Of a stretch of 64,000 nucleotides of DNA, positions 1 to 9,463 are shown one piece after another. A program made the position numbers and the translations under genes. Location: NCBI RefSeq assembly GCF_017086445.1, contig NZ_CP070968.1, positions 1,798,001 through 1,862,000 of the forward strand, written 5' to 3'. The notes below the pieces were generated by a model. The model saw only the letters and a program-made list of their open reading frames with translations. It searched no databases and was not told the DNA's origin. How positions within the stretch are numbered: position 1 is the stretch's first letter; each line of letters begins with the position of its first letter. This DNA is from Brevundimonas fontaquae. GTDB lineage: Bacteria > Pseudomonadota > Alphaproteobacteria > Caulobacterales > Caulobacteraceae.

Positions 1-755
1 TAGATCACCGAGGGGGCGTGAGAGGCGAGGGTGGTTTCGCGGATCGTTTCCCACAGGCGCAGCAGATATTGATAGTCGCGCTTGATCTCGGCCTTGGTGC
101 GCTTGGCGCCCGCCGTGCGGATGATCAGGCCCATGCCCTTGGGCACTTCCAGGGCCGACACCGCGCTCTTCAGGCGACGACGGTCCGAGGTGTTGGTGAT
201 CTTTCGCGAAATGCCGCCGCCCTTGCCGGTGTTGGGCATCAGCACGCAATAGCGGCCGGCCAGCGAGAGCCAGGTGGTCAGGGCCGCGCCCTTGGCGCCG
301 CGCTCGTCCTTGACGACCTGGACCAGCAGGATCTGGCGGCGCTTGATGACGTCTTGGATCTTGTAGCGACGCATCAGGCGGCGCTTCAGCCGCTCTTCGT
401 CGGCCAGCGCCGATTCCGGATCGACATCGTCGCCGGTCGATTCGCGGTCGAGATCGTCCTCGTCCTCGTCGTCGTGCGCCTCGGCCATGATGGCTTCGCG
501 GTCGGCGACGGGGATTTGGTAGTAGTCGGGGTGGATCTCGTTGAAGGCGAGGAAGCCGTGGCGATTGCCGCCGTACTCAATGAAGGCGGCCTGCAGGCTG
601 GGCTCTACGCGGGTGACCTTGGCGAGGTAGATGTTGCCGCGAAGCTGGCGCTTCGCACGGGATTCGAAATCGAATTCCTCAATCTTGCGCCCGTCCACGA
701 TGGCGACCCGGGTCTCCTCGGGATGCGCCGCATCGATCAGCATTGTCTTTGACAT
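1..755 (-). CDS. rne: Ribonuclease E/G, N-terminal part (cut by window edge)
   Basis: This is the first 251 codons of an RNase E/G family endoribonuclease, the core nuclease of the RNA degradosome. It opens with the family start MSKTMLIDAAHPEETRVAI and an S1 RNA-binding region (roughly residues 35-150, RGNIYLAKVTRVEPSLQAAF). That S1 region is interrupted near residues 90-120 by a very acidic stretch rich in D and E, as is usual in alphaproteobacterial RNase E. The 5'-sensor region follows (GRYCVLMPNTGKGGGISRKI). The ATG at 753-755 is read leftwards. The catalytic DNase I-like domain, Zn-link and degradosome-binding tail lie outside the window, so their presence cannot be judged. It is transcribed divergently from the amidase gene, with about 450 bp between them. 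Confidence 0.93.
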   Translation of the reverse strand, partial: MSKTMLIDAAHPEETRVAIVDGRKIEEFDFESRAKRQLRGNIYLAKVTRVEPSLQAAFIEYGGNRHGFLAFNEIHPDYYQIPVADREAIMAEAHDDEDEDDLDRESTGDDVDPESALADEERLKRRLMRRYKIQDVIKRRQILLVQVVKDERGAKGAALTTWLSLAGRYCVLMPNTGKGGGISRKITNTSDRRRLKSAVSALEVPKGMGLIIRTAGAKRTKAEIKRDYQYLLRLWETIRETTLASHAPSVI

Positions 756-1209
756 GGAAAGTCTCTCTCTGGCGCGCGCAGGCCGACCGTCCCGGATCTC
801 CGGACAGGGTCATGGCGGCTCGCCGAATGAAGGTGAGGGCCGGCGCGCGCGACATCCCCTCGCCGAGAACGGCGAAGAAGGCTTGATCAAGCCGTTGGGG
901 AACGCAGGCGGAAAGGCCCATTAAGTCGTCGGTCCTGAACCGGGCGCGCCAATCCCTTGGGAAGGCCGCGTCCCTGGTCCGCTCTTCGAACCATCGGCCA
1001 GGCCGGGGTGGTTCTAGGATTGGTGAAAGTCAACGCCGCGAGGAGGGCGCGCCAAGATCCGCAAAGGCGAAATCGGCGCGATCGGTTCGCGAGCGGTCAC
1101 AGCATAGTCATGCAACGGGAGAATTAAAAGGCGCTCGCCTTAACCCCCTGAATACGAGCCTCTGTCATGATGAGGTTCAAGTAGGCTTAAACCGGGTTCG
1201 CCGACGCAG
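756..1209. other. Intergenic region between divergent rne and amidase genes
   Basis: These 454 bases separate two divergent genes and contain no convincing reading frame. Long 5' leaders are common for rne, whose mRNA is autoregulated in other bacteria, so a leader on the minus strand is plausible but not demonstrated. An AT-richer patch with a small dyad (AAGGCG-ct-CGCCTT, 1128-1141, flanked by TTAA on both sides) lies near the amidase and could be part of a promoter. No confident -35/-10 pair was identified. Confidence 0.4.
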
Positions 1210-2439
1210 ATGAGCGGTCGCGTTTTGACAGGTCTGATGCGCTGGGGCGCGAAGGAGTGGGCGATGACCGCCCTGGCCTTCGTGGTCATCTGCATGGTCG
1301 GTCTGTCCGCAACGCGCGGTTTCGCCTGGGGCGCGCAGGGCGATGTGCTGGCGGTGCGCTTCGGCGCCGATGGCGATCGGACCCGCGTCGTCATCGATCT
1401 GGACAAGACGGCGCAAGGACGCGTCATCGACGCGGGCGGCGAAGGCCGGGTGGTGCTGGCCCTCAGCGGGGTTGCGCCAGGGCGTGGTCTGAACGGTGGC
1501 GGTTCGGGTCTGGTGCGCTCCTATCAGGTTACGTCGTCTGGCGGTTCGTCGCGTGTTCAGCTGGAACTGGCGCGCGGCAGCGAGATCGAACGGCGCTTCC
1601 TTCTGCCGCCCGGCGACGGCGTCAGCCATTATCGTTATGTCGTCGATCTGAAGGCGACGGGAACCGCCGCGCGCGCCTCGACCACGCCGGCGCCGCGCGC
1701 CAGCGCGCCTCCACGTCGCGCCGAACGCCCCCTGATCGTCATCGACGCCGGCCATGGCGGCAATGATCCCGGCGCCAGTGGCGCGAGCGCCCAGGAAAAG
1801 CAGGTTACGTTGGCCGCCGCCCTGGCTTTGAAGGCCGAGCTCGAGAAGAACGGCCGCTATCGCGTCAGGCTGACCCGGACCGACGACCGCTATGTCGATC
1901 TCTATCGCCGCGTTTCCATCGCGCGTCAGGCCGACGCCGATCTGTTTATTTCCTTGCACGCCGACGCCGGCGCCGACCCGGCGCTGCGCGGGGCCAGCGT
2001 CTATACCTTGTCGGAGCAGGGCGCCGGCCGAGCGGTGCGCGAGTTCACGCGGGGCGACAACTGGCACCGCGAGCTGCATCTGCCGGGGCGCGATCCGTCG
2101 GTCGATCGCATCCTGCTCGACATGACCCAGCGTGCGACCCAGAACCGCTCGGCCCAGTTCGCGCGCGTCCTGCTGACCCATCTGGAGGGGTCGGACCATC
2201 CTCTGCTTCGCCGCAGCCATCGCGATGCTGGTCTGGCTGTCCTCCTGGCGCCCGACGTGCCGGCCGTGCTGCTGGAAATGGGCTTCATCACCAATCCCGA
2301 GGACGAGCGGCTTCTGACCGACGAGCGCGCGCGCCGTCGCCTGATGAAGTCGGTGGCAGACGGGATCGATCGCTATTTTCGCGAGCCGTCGAGCCCGATG
2401 ATGGCAGCCGCGAACAGCCAGGCCGCCGGTCAGCCCTGA
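1210..2439 (+). CDS. N-acetylmuramoyl-L-alanine amidase (AMIN + Amidase_3, AmiC type)
   Basis: This 409-residue protein is a periplasmic zinc amidase that cleaves the bond between muramic acid and the stem peptide, normally during septal wall splitting. A membrane segment or signal peptide sits near residues 19-40. An AMIN-like beta domain spans about 45-150, followed by an A/P/R-rich linker and an Amidase_3 domain from about residue 173. Zinc ligands are visible: H182 in VIDAGHGGNDPG, E196 in QEKQVT, the His of FISLHADAG, and the catalytic Glu of LLEMGFITNPEDE. The first in-frame ATG is used; an ATG at codon 11 or 19 could also serve. It stands alone and is divergent from rne. Confidence 0.92.
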   Translation: MSGRVLTGLMRWGAKEWAMTALAFVVICMVGLSATRGFAWGAQGDVLAVRFGADGDRTRVVIDLDKTAQGRVIDAGGEGRVVLALSGVAPGRGLNGGGSGLVRSYQVTSSGGSSRVQLELARGSEIERRFLLPPGDGVSHYRYVVDLKATGTAARASTTPAPRASAPPRRAERPLIVIDAGHGGNDPGASGASAQEKQVTLAAALALKAELEKNGRYRVRLTRTDDRYVDLYRRVSIARQADADLFISLHADAGADPALRGASVYTLSEQGAGRAVREFTRGDNWHRELHLPGRDPSVDRILLDMTQRATQNRSAQFARVLLTHLEGSDHPLLRRSHRDAGLAVLLAPDVPAVLLEMGFITNPEDERLLTDERARRRLMKSVADGIDRYFREPSSPMMAAANSQAAGQP

Positions 2440-2478
2440 TTCGGCGCAACCAAGCCGGCCGTCGCCGGTTTCCGGACC

Positions 2479-3156
<678 letters not shown>

Positions 3157-3160
3157 GCCG

Positions 3161-3829
3161 TCAGGCCAGACCGGCCTTCTTCAGCGTTTTCCAGGCCTTG
3201 ATGACGCGTTGCAGCTTGGCCTCCGCGCTGCGGTCGCCGCTGTTGGTGTCGGGGTGAAACCGCTTCAGCAGCTCATGATACTGAGCCTTGATCTTCGTTT
3301 TGTCCGCGCCGGGGTCCAAATCCAGGTCGGCCAGGGCGGCGCGTTCCAGCTTGCCGATGCGGCGGTCCTCGGTCGCGGACTGCGGCGCCTGATCGCCTTT
3401 GCGCCCGAACAGGCCGAAGCTGTCGCGCCATGAGCCTGCGCCGGTGGTGTTCGAGGTGCCCATCTTGGCGGCGAAGGCGGCGGCCTCACGTGTGAACTTG
3501 CCGGCCTGCATCTCCCAGGTCGGGCGCCCGCCGGTCATGGCCTCGTTTTCCTGGGCGGCGCGGATCTGGCCTTCGCTCATGCCGGCGTAGAAGTTCCAGC
3601 CCTTGTTGTATTCGCCGGCGTGCGGCTGGCAGAATTCGTAGAAGTCGTTCAGCCGCTCGCGCGACTTGGGCGCCTTGGCGGCGGCGGCCCGACGGCAGTC
3701 TGGCCACTGGCACGGCTTTTCGCCTGGCTTCAGGTGAAGGACGTCGGCTTTCGCCGCCTCTTCCTCGGGCTTGGGCGGCTTCACCCGAATGTCGGTGAAG
3801 CGCGGCTTGTATTGAAAGGAAGCGGACAT
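3161..3829 (-). CDS. J-domain (DnaJ-like) protein with N-terminal Cys motif
   Basis: This 222-residue protein ends in a J domain (about 165-222) with the HPD motif at 192-194, the site by which J proteins stimulate DnaK-type Hsp70. The N-terminal half is not a standard DnaJ region. It carries C40, C45, C67 and H70 (CQWPDC...FCQPH), spaced like a small metal-binding site, followed by a W/Y-rich stretch. The start chosen is the ATG at 3827-3829 (MSASFQYKPRF); the frame is open further upstream, but that part overlaps bolA antisense and looks non-coding. The same overall arrangement is seen in alphaproteobacterial J proteins next to bolA. The gene is divergent from bolA, with 45 bp between starts. 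Confidence 0.85.
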   Translation of the reverse strand: MSASFQYKPRFTDIRVKPPKPEEEAAKADVLHLKPGEKPCQWPDCRRAAAAKAPKSRERLNDFYEFCQPHAGEYNKGWNFYAGMSEGQIRAAQENEAMTGGRPTWEMQAGKFTREAAAFAAKMGTSNTTGAGSWRDSFGLFGRKGDQAPQSATEDRRIGKLERAALADLDLDPGADKTKIKAQYHELLKRFHPDTNSGDRSAEAKLQRVIKAWKTLKKAGLA

Positions 3830-3874
3830 CAGCCGAAGTGTAAGCCCGATTGGGACAGCATCAAGGAATCGATC

Positions 3875-4171
3875 ATGTCTGAAGGCCCGGTGGCGACGAT
3901 TATTCGTGCAAAACTGACGGCGGGGCTGTCGCCCTTGCGTCTGGAGGTCGAAGACGACAGCTGGCGTCACGCCGGACATCATCATGAAGGCGGAATGGAC
4001 GCCAAGCCTGGCGGCGAAAGCCATTTCAATCTGGTGATCGTGTCCGCCGCTTTCCAGGGGCAGTCGCGGCTGGCGCGACAGCGCGCGGTCAACGCCCTGT
4101 TGAAGGACGAGATGGCCGGACCGGTCCACGCCTTGTCCATCAAGGCGCTGACGCCGGAGGAGGCGTCTTGA
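3875..4171 (+). CDS. bolA: BolA family protein
   Basis: This is a 98-residue BolA/IbaG-type protein. The family core is clear: an N-terminal helix (IIRAKLTAGLSPLRLEVEDDS), the H-rich loop with the conserved RHAGHHHEGG-like stretch, ESHFNLVIVSAAFQGQSRLARQRAVN, and a C-terminal VHALSIKALTPEE. BolA proteins act with monothiol glutaredoxins in iron-sulfur trafficking and can bind DNA. The start is the ATG at 3875. The neighbour on the other strand is a J-domain protein, a pairing that would fit a protein-quality or Fe-S maturation role, but that is inference. Confidence 0.92.
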   Translation: MSEGPVATIIRAKLTAGLSPLRLEVEDDSWRHAGHHHEGGMDAKPGGESHFNLVIVSAAFQGQSRLARQRAVNALLKDEMAGPVHALSIKALTPEEAS

Positions 4172-4251
4172 CCGAAAGAACCGCGTTCACACCGTCTTAG
4201 AACCTTCGTCTTAGCGTCACGCGACCAAACAGAACGTGGGGATCTGGGCTT

Positions 4252-6069
4252 ATGGTGGAATCAGACGGCGTCGCGAAGGCGCTCCCGGGCGAAGAACGCG
4301 CCGGCGATGCGGCTCAGGCGCTGACCGCCATCCTGCAGACGCAGTATCTCCGCTACCTGATCATCGCGTCCTGGGCCGTGGGCCTGCTGGGTACGGTCGG
4401 ATTCTGGCCGGCGCTGCTGTGGTTTGGCGGCACGCTTGCCGCCGGTTCGCTGCGCGGTCTGGTCGAGCGTCGGGTCAGTCAGCGGGTCGACAAGAACTGG
4501 GGCCTGATCTTCCCGATCGTGGCCACCGTGACGACCGGGGCCTGGGCGATCGCGCCTCTGTTGGCCTGGTTCTCGCCCTCCGAATTCGGACGGCCTCTCG
4601 CGCTCGCCCTGATAATTTCCGGCTATGTGCTGGTTTTCGCACAGCTGCGCAGTTCACCGCGTCAGGCCGTGATCATCTCCTCGCCCTATGGCGCGGCTGC
4701 GACGATCATCCTGTTCAGCCTGTGGGGCACGTCCGAGTTCTGGTCTATGCTGGCGGTTCTGCCCTTCACGGCGGCCGGTCTGTTCGTTCTGGTGACGATG
4801 ACCCTGCTGCGTGAAGACCGTATCCGCGCGTTCCAGTCCCACCAGGCCCATCTGATCGAAGAGCTGGAAGCCGCCCGCGACAAGGCCAATGCCGCCAACG
4901 ACGCCAAGTCGAACTTCCTGGGGGTGATCTCGCACGAGCTGCGCACGCCGATGAACGGCGTGCTGGGCGCGGCCCAGTTGCTTAGCGCGACCCGTCTGGA
5001 GGCGACGCAGCGGGAGTATCTGTCGATCATCCGCAACTCTGGCGACAACCTGCTGTCGCTGCTGAACGACATCCTCGACATGACCAAGATCGAGGCGGGC
5101 AAGATGAACTTCGAGGTCGTCGACATTGTCATCGAAGACCTCAGCAAGCGCATCACAGGTCCGTTCGAGGCCCAGGCTGAAGCCAAAGGGCTTCAGTTCG
5201 TCTCGACCGTGGAAGGCGAGATTCCGACGGTGGTGCGCGGCGATCCGCTGCGGGTCTGTCAGGTCGTGCAGAACCTTTTGTCCAACGCGGTCAAGTTCAC
5301 AGAGGTCGGCCAGATCCACTATCTCGTGCGCGGTCACCGTGTGTCGGACCAGCGCGCGCGCTTCGAATTCGTCGTTCAGGACAGCGGGGCGGGTATTGCC
5401 GCAGCCGATCTGGAACGGCTGTTCATGCCCTTCACCCAGGTCGACACCTCCTCGACCCGGCGGTTTGGCGGCACGGGTCTGGGGCTGACCATCGCGCGGC
5501 GCATGGCCAATATCATGGGCGGCGACATCACTGTGACGTCCAAGCTCGCCGAGGGCTCGTGCTTCACCCTGGAAATCGAGGCCGAGGTCGTCGAATGGGC
5601 CAAGCCGGTCGCGGCGGCCGAGGTTCATGCCGAAATCGAGGGCGGCGAGTCGCTGCGCGTCCTCGTGGTCGAGGATCACCCGGTGAACCGCATGATCCTG
5701 GAAGCCTGGATGAGCTCGGCCAGCCACGTCACCTCAACGGCGGAGAACGGCCAGGTCGCCGTCGATATCGCCAAGGAGCAGCCGTTCGACCTCATCATCA
5801 TGGATGTGAACATGCCGGTGATGGACGGACTGACGGCGACCCGCATGATCCGCGAAGGCGGTCTGAACACCGGCACACCCATCGTCGTCCTGTCTGCGTC
5901 GGCACGTCACGAGGATCACGAGGCCGGTCTTGAGGCGGGTGCCGACGCCTATCTCAACAAGCCGATCGACTTCGGCGCCTTGGCCGCCCTGATGGGGCGC
6001 GTCAGCGGCGGGCGCGAGGCGGTGGCGCAGATGGTTACGTCGCAGCCTGAAACCTCGGTCGCCGCCTGA
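4252..6069 (+). CDS. Membrane-bound hybrid sensor histidine kinase / response regulator
   Basis: This 605-residue protein has about five to six hydrophobic segments in residues 33-185 with no recognisable sensor domain. A short coiled segment follows (EELEAARDKANAAND). The HisKA box is SHELRTPMNGVLGA with phospho-acceptor H228. The HATPase domain spans about 325-445 (N-box NLLSNAVKFT, G boxes DSGAGI and FGGTGLGL). A C-terminal receiver (468-590) has VVEDH and phospho-acceptor D518 in MDVNMPVMDG, with a Lys in LNKPID. The built-in receiver suggests a phosphorelay needing a separate Hpt protein, and none is nearby. The input signal is unknown. Two copies of the octamer CGTCTTAG lie upstream at about 4193-4214. 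Confidence 0.92.
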   Translation: MVESDGVAKALPGEERAGDAAQALTAILQTQYLRYLIIASWAVGLLGTVGFWPALLWFGGTLAAGSLRGLVERRVSQRVDKNWGLIFPIVATVTTGAWAIAPLLAWFSPSEFGRPLALALIISGYVLVFAQLRSSPRQAVIISSPYGAAATIILFSLWGTSEFWSMLAVLPFTAAGLFVLVTMTLLREDRIRAFQSHQAHLIEELEAARDKANAANDAKSNFLGVISHELRTPMNGVLGAAQLLSATRLEATQREYLSIIRNSGDNLLSLLNDILDMTKIEAGKMNFEVVDIVIEDLSKRITGPFEAQAEAKGLQFVSTVEGEIPTVVRGDPLRVCQVVQNLLSNAVKFTEVGQIHYLVRGHRVSDQRARFEFVVQDSGAGIAAADLERLFMPFTQVDTSSTRRFGGTGLGLTIARRMANIMGGDITVTSKLAEGSCFTLEIEAEVVEWAKPVAAAEVHAEIEGGESLRVLVVEDHPVNRMILEAWMSSASHVTSTAENGQVAVDIAKEQPFDLIIMDVNMPVMDGLTATRMIREGGLNTGTPIVVLSASARHEDHEAGLEAGADAYLNKPIDFGALAALMGRVSGGREAVAQMVTSQPETSVAA

Positions 6070-6193
6070 TTGCGGCGATCCTGTGTTCCGCACATGAACC
6101 TCAGCCGATAACGCCGGTTCAGGTCCGCCTCAGTCGCCGGGCTCCATAACTGCACCCAAGCCGACGTTCTTCGGCGCAGATGGAGACACGATC

Positions 6194-6670
6194 ATGAGAA
6201 AGATCCTGACCGCCACCATGGCCGCCCTGATGGCCACGACCGCCCTGGGCGCCGCCGGCGCGGCTTCCGCACAATCCCGCCACGACCATCGTTACGAGCA
6301 CCGTTACGAGCACCGGGATGATCGTCGCGACTATCGTCACGACCGCCGCGACTACCGCCGCGAGCTGCGTGAGGATCGTCGCGAGTACCGCCAGCAACAG
6401 CGCGCCTATGAGCGTTGGCAGCGTGCGGAACGTCGTTACTACGCCCCGCGCTATGTCGCGCCGCGCGGCTATGCGGTTCGGACGTGGAGCTATGGTCAGC
6501 GGATGCCGTCCTACTATCGCACCAACGCCTATGTGGTTAACGACTACGACCGCTATGGCCTGCGTGCGCCGCCCCGTGGCTATCAATATGTCCGCAGTGG
6601 CAATGACGTGGTTCTTTCCGCCGTCGCCGGTGGTTTGATCACCGCCGTGATCGCCGGCCTGTTCAACTGA
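6194..6670 (+). CDS. RcnB family periplasmic protein (paralogue 1)
   Basis: This 158-residue secreted protein has a signal peptide ending near AAGAASAQ (residues 1-28). A central region is very rich in R, D, Y and H, built of repeats such as YEHR, DRRDYR and DRREYR. It ends in the RcnB-type C-terminal domain (RAPPRGYQYVRSGNDVVLSAVAGGLI), which finishes in a hydrophobic helix. RcnB of E. coli is a periplasmic protein needed for nickel/cobalt homeostasis, but most alphaproteobacterial relatives are uncharacterised. Two more members lie at 41-43 kb. A rho-independent terminator follows directly. Confidence 0.82.
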   Translation: MRKILTATMAALMATTALGAAGAASAQSRHDHRYEHRYEHRDDRRDYRHDRRDYRRELREDRREYRQQQRAYERWQRAERRYYAPRYVAPRGYAVRTWSYGQRMPSYYRTNAYVVNDYDRYGLRAPPRGYQYVRSGNDVVLSAVAGGLITAVIAGLFN

Positions 6671-6690
6671 TCTGCTGAGGATTCGAGATG

Positions 6691-6723
6691 CGCTCCGGAG
6701 GGAAACCTCCGGGGCGTTTTTCG
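6691..6723 (+). terminator. Rho-independent terminator after RcnB-like gene
   Basis: A hairpin with arms CGCTCCGGAG and CTCCGGGGCG (one G-T pair) and a short loop is followed by a run of five T. It begins about 20 bases after the stop codon of the RcnB-like gene. Confidence 0.85.
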
Positions 6724-6762
6724 TTCTGAAGAGGACGGCGACGCTTCCGGCGCCCAAGATGG

Positions 6763-8457
6763 ATGACGATGCGCGCCTTCGCCGAGCTTCTGGACCGCCT
6801 GTCCCTGACGGCTTCGCGCAATGCGAAGCTGGTGCTGGTGCGCGACTATCTGAGAGCGACGCCCGATCCGGACCGGGGATGGGCGCTGGCGGCCCTGACC
6901 GGGGACCTGACGTTCGACGCGGCCAAGCCGGCCATGATCCGAAAGGCGGTTGAAGGCCGGGTCGACAGCGTACTGTTCGGCTGGTCCTACGACTATGTGG
7001 GGGATCTGGCGGAGACGGTGGCCCTGATCTGGCCCGTAACGCCGGACCATCGGCCGAACCGCGAGCCCGAACTGGCCGAGGTTGTCGAGGCGCTGAGGAC
7101 CGCCACGCGGACGGAGGTGCGCGTTCTTCTGGAAGGCTGGCTGGATGCGCTGGAGCCGAAAGGACGGTGGGCGCTGCTGAAGCTGATGACCGGGGCCTTG
7201 CGCGTGGGGCTGTCGGCGCGGCTGGCCAAGACGGCGGCGGCCATGATGCGCCCGGACGCCGTGATGGAGCCGCCCTCGCCGGACGGCGACGAGGCGCAGA
7301 TGACGCTGGAGGCGCTCGACGCCTCGGCCATCGAGGAGGTCTGGCACGCGGTCGAGCCGCCCTACGCCGACCTGTTCGCCTGGCTGGAGGGCAGGGCGGA
7401 GCGGCCGAGCCCGGATGCGCCCGGCCGATTTCGACCCGTCATGCTGGCCGTCGCCATCGATGAGGCCGTGGACCTGCCCAAACTGTCGCCGACCGACTAT
7501 GCGGCCGAATGGAAGTGGGACGGCATTCGGGTGCAGGCCGTGCTGGAAGGCGAGGTCCGCAAACTCTATTCCCGCACCGGCGACGAGATTTCGGGCTCCT
7601 TTCCAGATGTGATGGAAGCCCTGGCTTTCGAAGGCGCGATCGACGGCGAGCTGATCGTATGGCGCGACGGGGCGGTGGCGCCGTTTGGGGATTTGCAGCA
7701 GCGGCTGAACCGTAAGTCCGTGGACGCCAAGGCGATGCAGGCCTTTCCGGCGGCGGTCGTCGCCTATGACCTGCTGGCCCAGGATGGCGAGGATCTGCGC
7801 GGCCTGCCGCTGCGCGAGCGGCGGGCGCGGCTGGAGGCCTTGGTCGCGGGTCATGCCGGCGAGCGGCTGCACCTGTCGCCGTTGGTCGATTACGCCGATT
7901 GGGATGAACTGGCGCGGCTGCGCGCCGATCCGCCGGTCGGGGCGGCGGCGGAAGGCCTGATGCTGAAACGCTGGGACAGCCCCTATCTGGCGGGGCGCCC
8001 CAAGGGACCGTGGTTCAAGTGGAAGCGCGACCCGCACGTCATCGACGCGGTCCTGATGTACGCCCAGCGCGGCCACGGCAAACGCTCCAGCTTCTATTCC
8101 GACTACACCTTCGGCGTCTGGACGCCGGAGGGGGCGCTGACGCCGGTGGGCAAGGCCTATTTCGGCTTCACCGACGAGGAGTTGAAGCAGCTCGACAAGT
8201 TCGTGCGCGATCACACCATCGACCGCTTCGGGCCGGTGCGGTCGGTGCGGGCCGAGCGGGACTTCGGCCTGGTGCTGGAGATCGCCTTCGAGGGATTGAA
8301 TCGCTCGACCCGGCACAAGTCGGGCGTGGCCATGCGGTTCCCGCGCGTCAGCCGGATTCGCTGGGACAAGCCGGCGCGAGAGGCTGACACCATCGACGAC
8401 GTGATGGACCTGCTGGACGCTATCGAAAGCGGCGGCGGGCGGATCGCAAAGGCCTGA
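6763..8457 (+). CDS. ATP-dependent DNA ligase (cisplatin-damage-response type)
   Basis: This 564-residue protein is an ATP-dependent DNA ligase. The N-terminal DNA-binding region (1-220) is followed by the nucleotidyltransferase core with motif I EWKWDGIR, in which K251 is the adenylated lysine. Further motifs are SRTGDEIS, FEGAIDGELIVW, AEGLMLKRWDSPYLAGRP and WFKWKRD, then an OB domain with the usual C-terminal RFPRVSRIRWDKPA. The length and N-terminus match the family annotated as a cisplatin damage response ligase, common in alphaproteobacteria. In many genomes such ligases sit with a ligase-associated exonuclease, helicase and phosphoesterase; none of these is in this window. A start at the ATG two codons later is possible. 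Confidence 0.9.
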   Translation: MTMRAFAELLDRLSLTASRNAKLVLVRDYLRATPDPDRGWALAALTGDLTFDAAKPAMIRKAVEGRVDSVLFGWSYDYVGDLAETVALIWPVTPDHRPNREPELAEVVEALRTATRTEVRVLLEGWLDALEPKGRWALLKLMTGALRVGLSARLAKTAAAMMRPDAVMEPPSPDGDEAQMTLEALDASAIEEVWHAVEPPYADLFAWLEGRAERPSPDAPGRFRPVMLAVAIDEAVDLPKLSPTDYAAEWKWDGIRVQAVLEGEVRKLYSRTGDEISGSFPDVMEALAFEGAIDGELIVWRDGAVAPFGDLQQRLNRKSVDAKAMQAFPAAVVAYDLLAQDGEDLRGLPLRERRARLEALVAGHAGERLHLSPLVDYADWDELARLRADPPVGAAAEGLMLKRWDSPYLAGRPKGPWFKWKRDPHVIDAVLMYAQRGHGKRSSFYSDYTFGVWTPEGALTPVGKAYFGFTDEELKQLDKFVRDHTIDRFGPVRSVRAERDFGLVLEIAFEGLNRSTRHKSGVAMRFPRVSRIRWDKPAREADTIDDVMDLLDAIESGGGRIAKA

Positions 8458-8509
8458 AATCGGGCTTTCGGGGGTTCCAATCGTCGCGTCAGGCGTTAGA
8501 CCCGACCTC

Positions 8510-9463
8510 ATGTCTCTGCCTATTTCCAACGAAGTCGCCGAAGCGGTGGCCGCGGGCCGCAAGGCCGTATCGGTCGACGCCGCCATGATCGCCAAGCTGA
8601 CCGACATGGCGGGCGATTTTGCGATCAATCTGACCATCGCCATCCTGATCTTCGTCGCCACCCTGTTTGTGGCGAAGTGGGCGGCCGGCGCAGCGCGCAA
8701 GACGCTGTCGCGGGTGCGCGGGTTCCGACATGATCCGACGGTTCTGAGCTTCGCCGTCCAGGTCGTGCGGGTTGTGGTGATCATCATCGGCATGATCGCC
8801 GTGCTGCAGCGGCTGGGCGTTCAGACGACCTCGATCATCGCCGTGCTGGGCGCGGCGTCCTTGGCGGTGGGTTTGGCGTTGCAGGGCACGCTGTCGAACG
8901 TGGCGTCGGGGATCATGCTGCTGGTGCTGCGGCCTTACCGTGTCGGCGACGTGGTCGATGTCGGCGGCATGGCGGGAACGGTGCAGCGACTGGACCTGTT
9001 CACGACCCAGCTGTCCAACGCCAGCAACCACAAGATCGTCATTCCGAACTCCAAGGTCCTGAGCGACCCGCTGACCAATCTGACCGGTCAGCAGACCCGC
9101 CGTATCGAGATCAACTTCACGGTCGGCTATGGCGAAGACCTGGGGCAGGCGCGCAAGGTGCTGATCGACATGGCCGGCGCCCACGACAAGGTGCTGCACG
9201 ATCCGCATCCGTGGTCCGGCGTAACGGGTCTGCTGGATAGTTCGGTCCAAATTACCCTGCACGCCTGGGTCAAGGTGACAGACTGGTGGCAGACCCAGGC
9301 CGATCTGATGCAAGGCGGCAAGGAGGCGCTGGATGCCGCCGGGATCGAGATTCCGTTCCCGCATCAGGTCGCCGTGCCCTATGGCGATGAGGATGTGATG
9401 CCGGTCGTGCGCGTCCGCACGGTCGAAGACGGCACGGCCGATCTGAAGGCGACGAACCGCTGA
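8510..9463 (+). CDS. MscS family mechanosensitive channel
   Basis: This 317-residue inner-membrane protein has three predicted membrane segments, in roughly residues 40-65, 80-105 and 110-140. The pore helix TM3 carries the family pattern (LGAASLAVGLALQGTLSNVA). The beta domain after it (PYRVGDVVDVGGMAGTVQ, LDLFTTQLSNASN, VIPNSKVLSDPLTN) and the C-terminal alpha/beta region complete a minimal MscS unit that releases solutes on hypo-osmotic shock. Its stop codon overlaps the start of the next gene by one base, so the two are probably co-transcribed. Confidence 0.92.
   Translation: MSLPISNEVAEAVAAGRKAVSVDAAMIAKLTDMAGDFAINLTIAILIFVATLFVAKWAAGAARKTLSRVRGFRHDPTVLSFAVQVVRVVVIIIGMIAVLQRLGVQTTSIIAVLGAASLAVGLALQGTLSNVASGIMLLVLRPYRVGDVVDVGGMAGTVQRLDLFTTQLSNASNHKIVIPNSKVLSDPLTNLTGQQTRRIEINFTVGYGEDLGQARKVLIDMAGAHDKVLHDPHPWSGVTGLLDSSVQITLHAWVKVTDWWQTQADLMQGGKEALDAAGIEIPFPHQVAVPYGDEDVMPVVRVRTVEDGTADLKATNR

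Noticed and set aside
4193..4214. Two CGTCTTAG direct repeats before the hybrid kinase
   Set aside because: Short and few; could be a regulator site but no second example or dyad supports it.
6583..8793. A 736-codon minus-strand frame opposite the DNA ligase
   Set aside because: It mirrors the ligase codon structure, crosses several gene boundaries and contains no recognisable motif.
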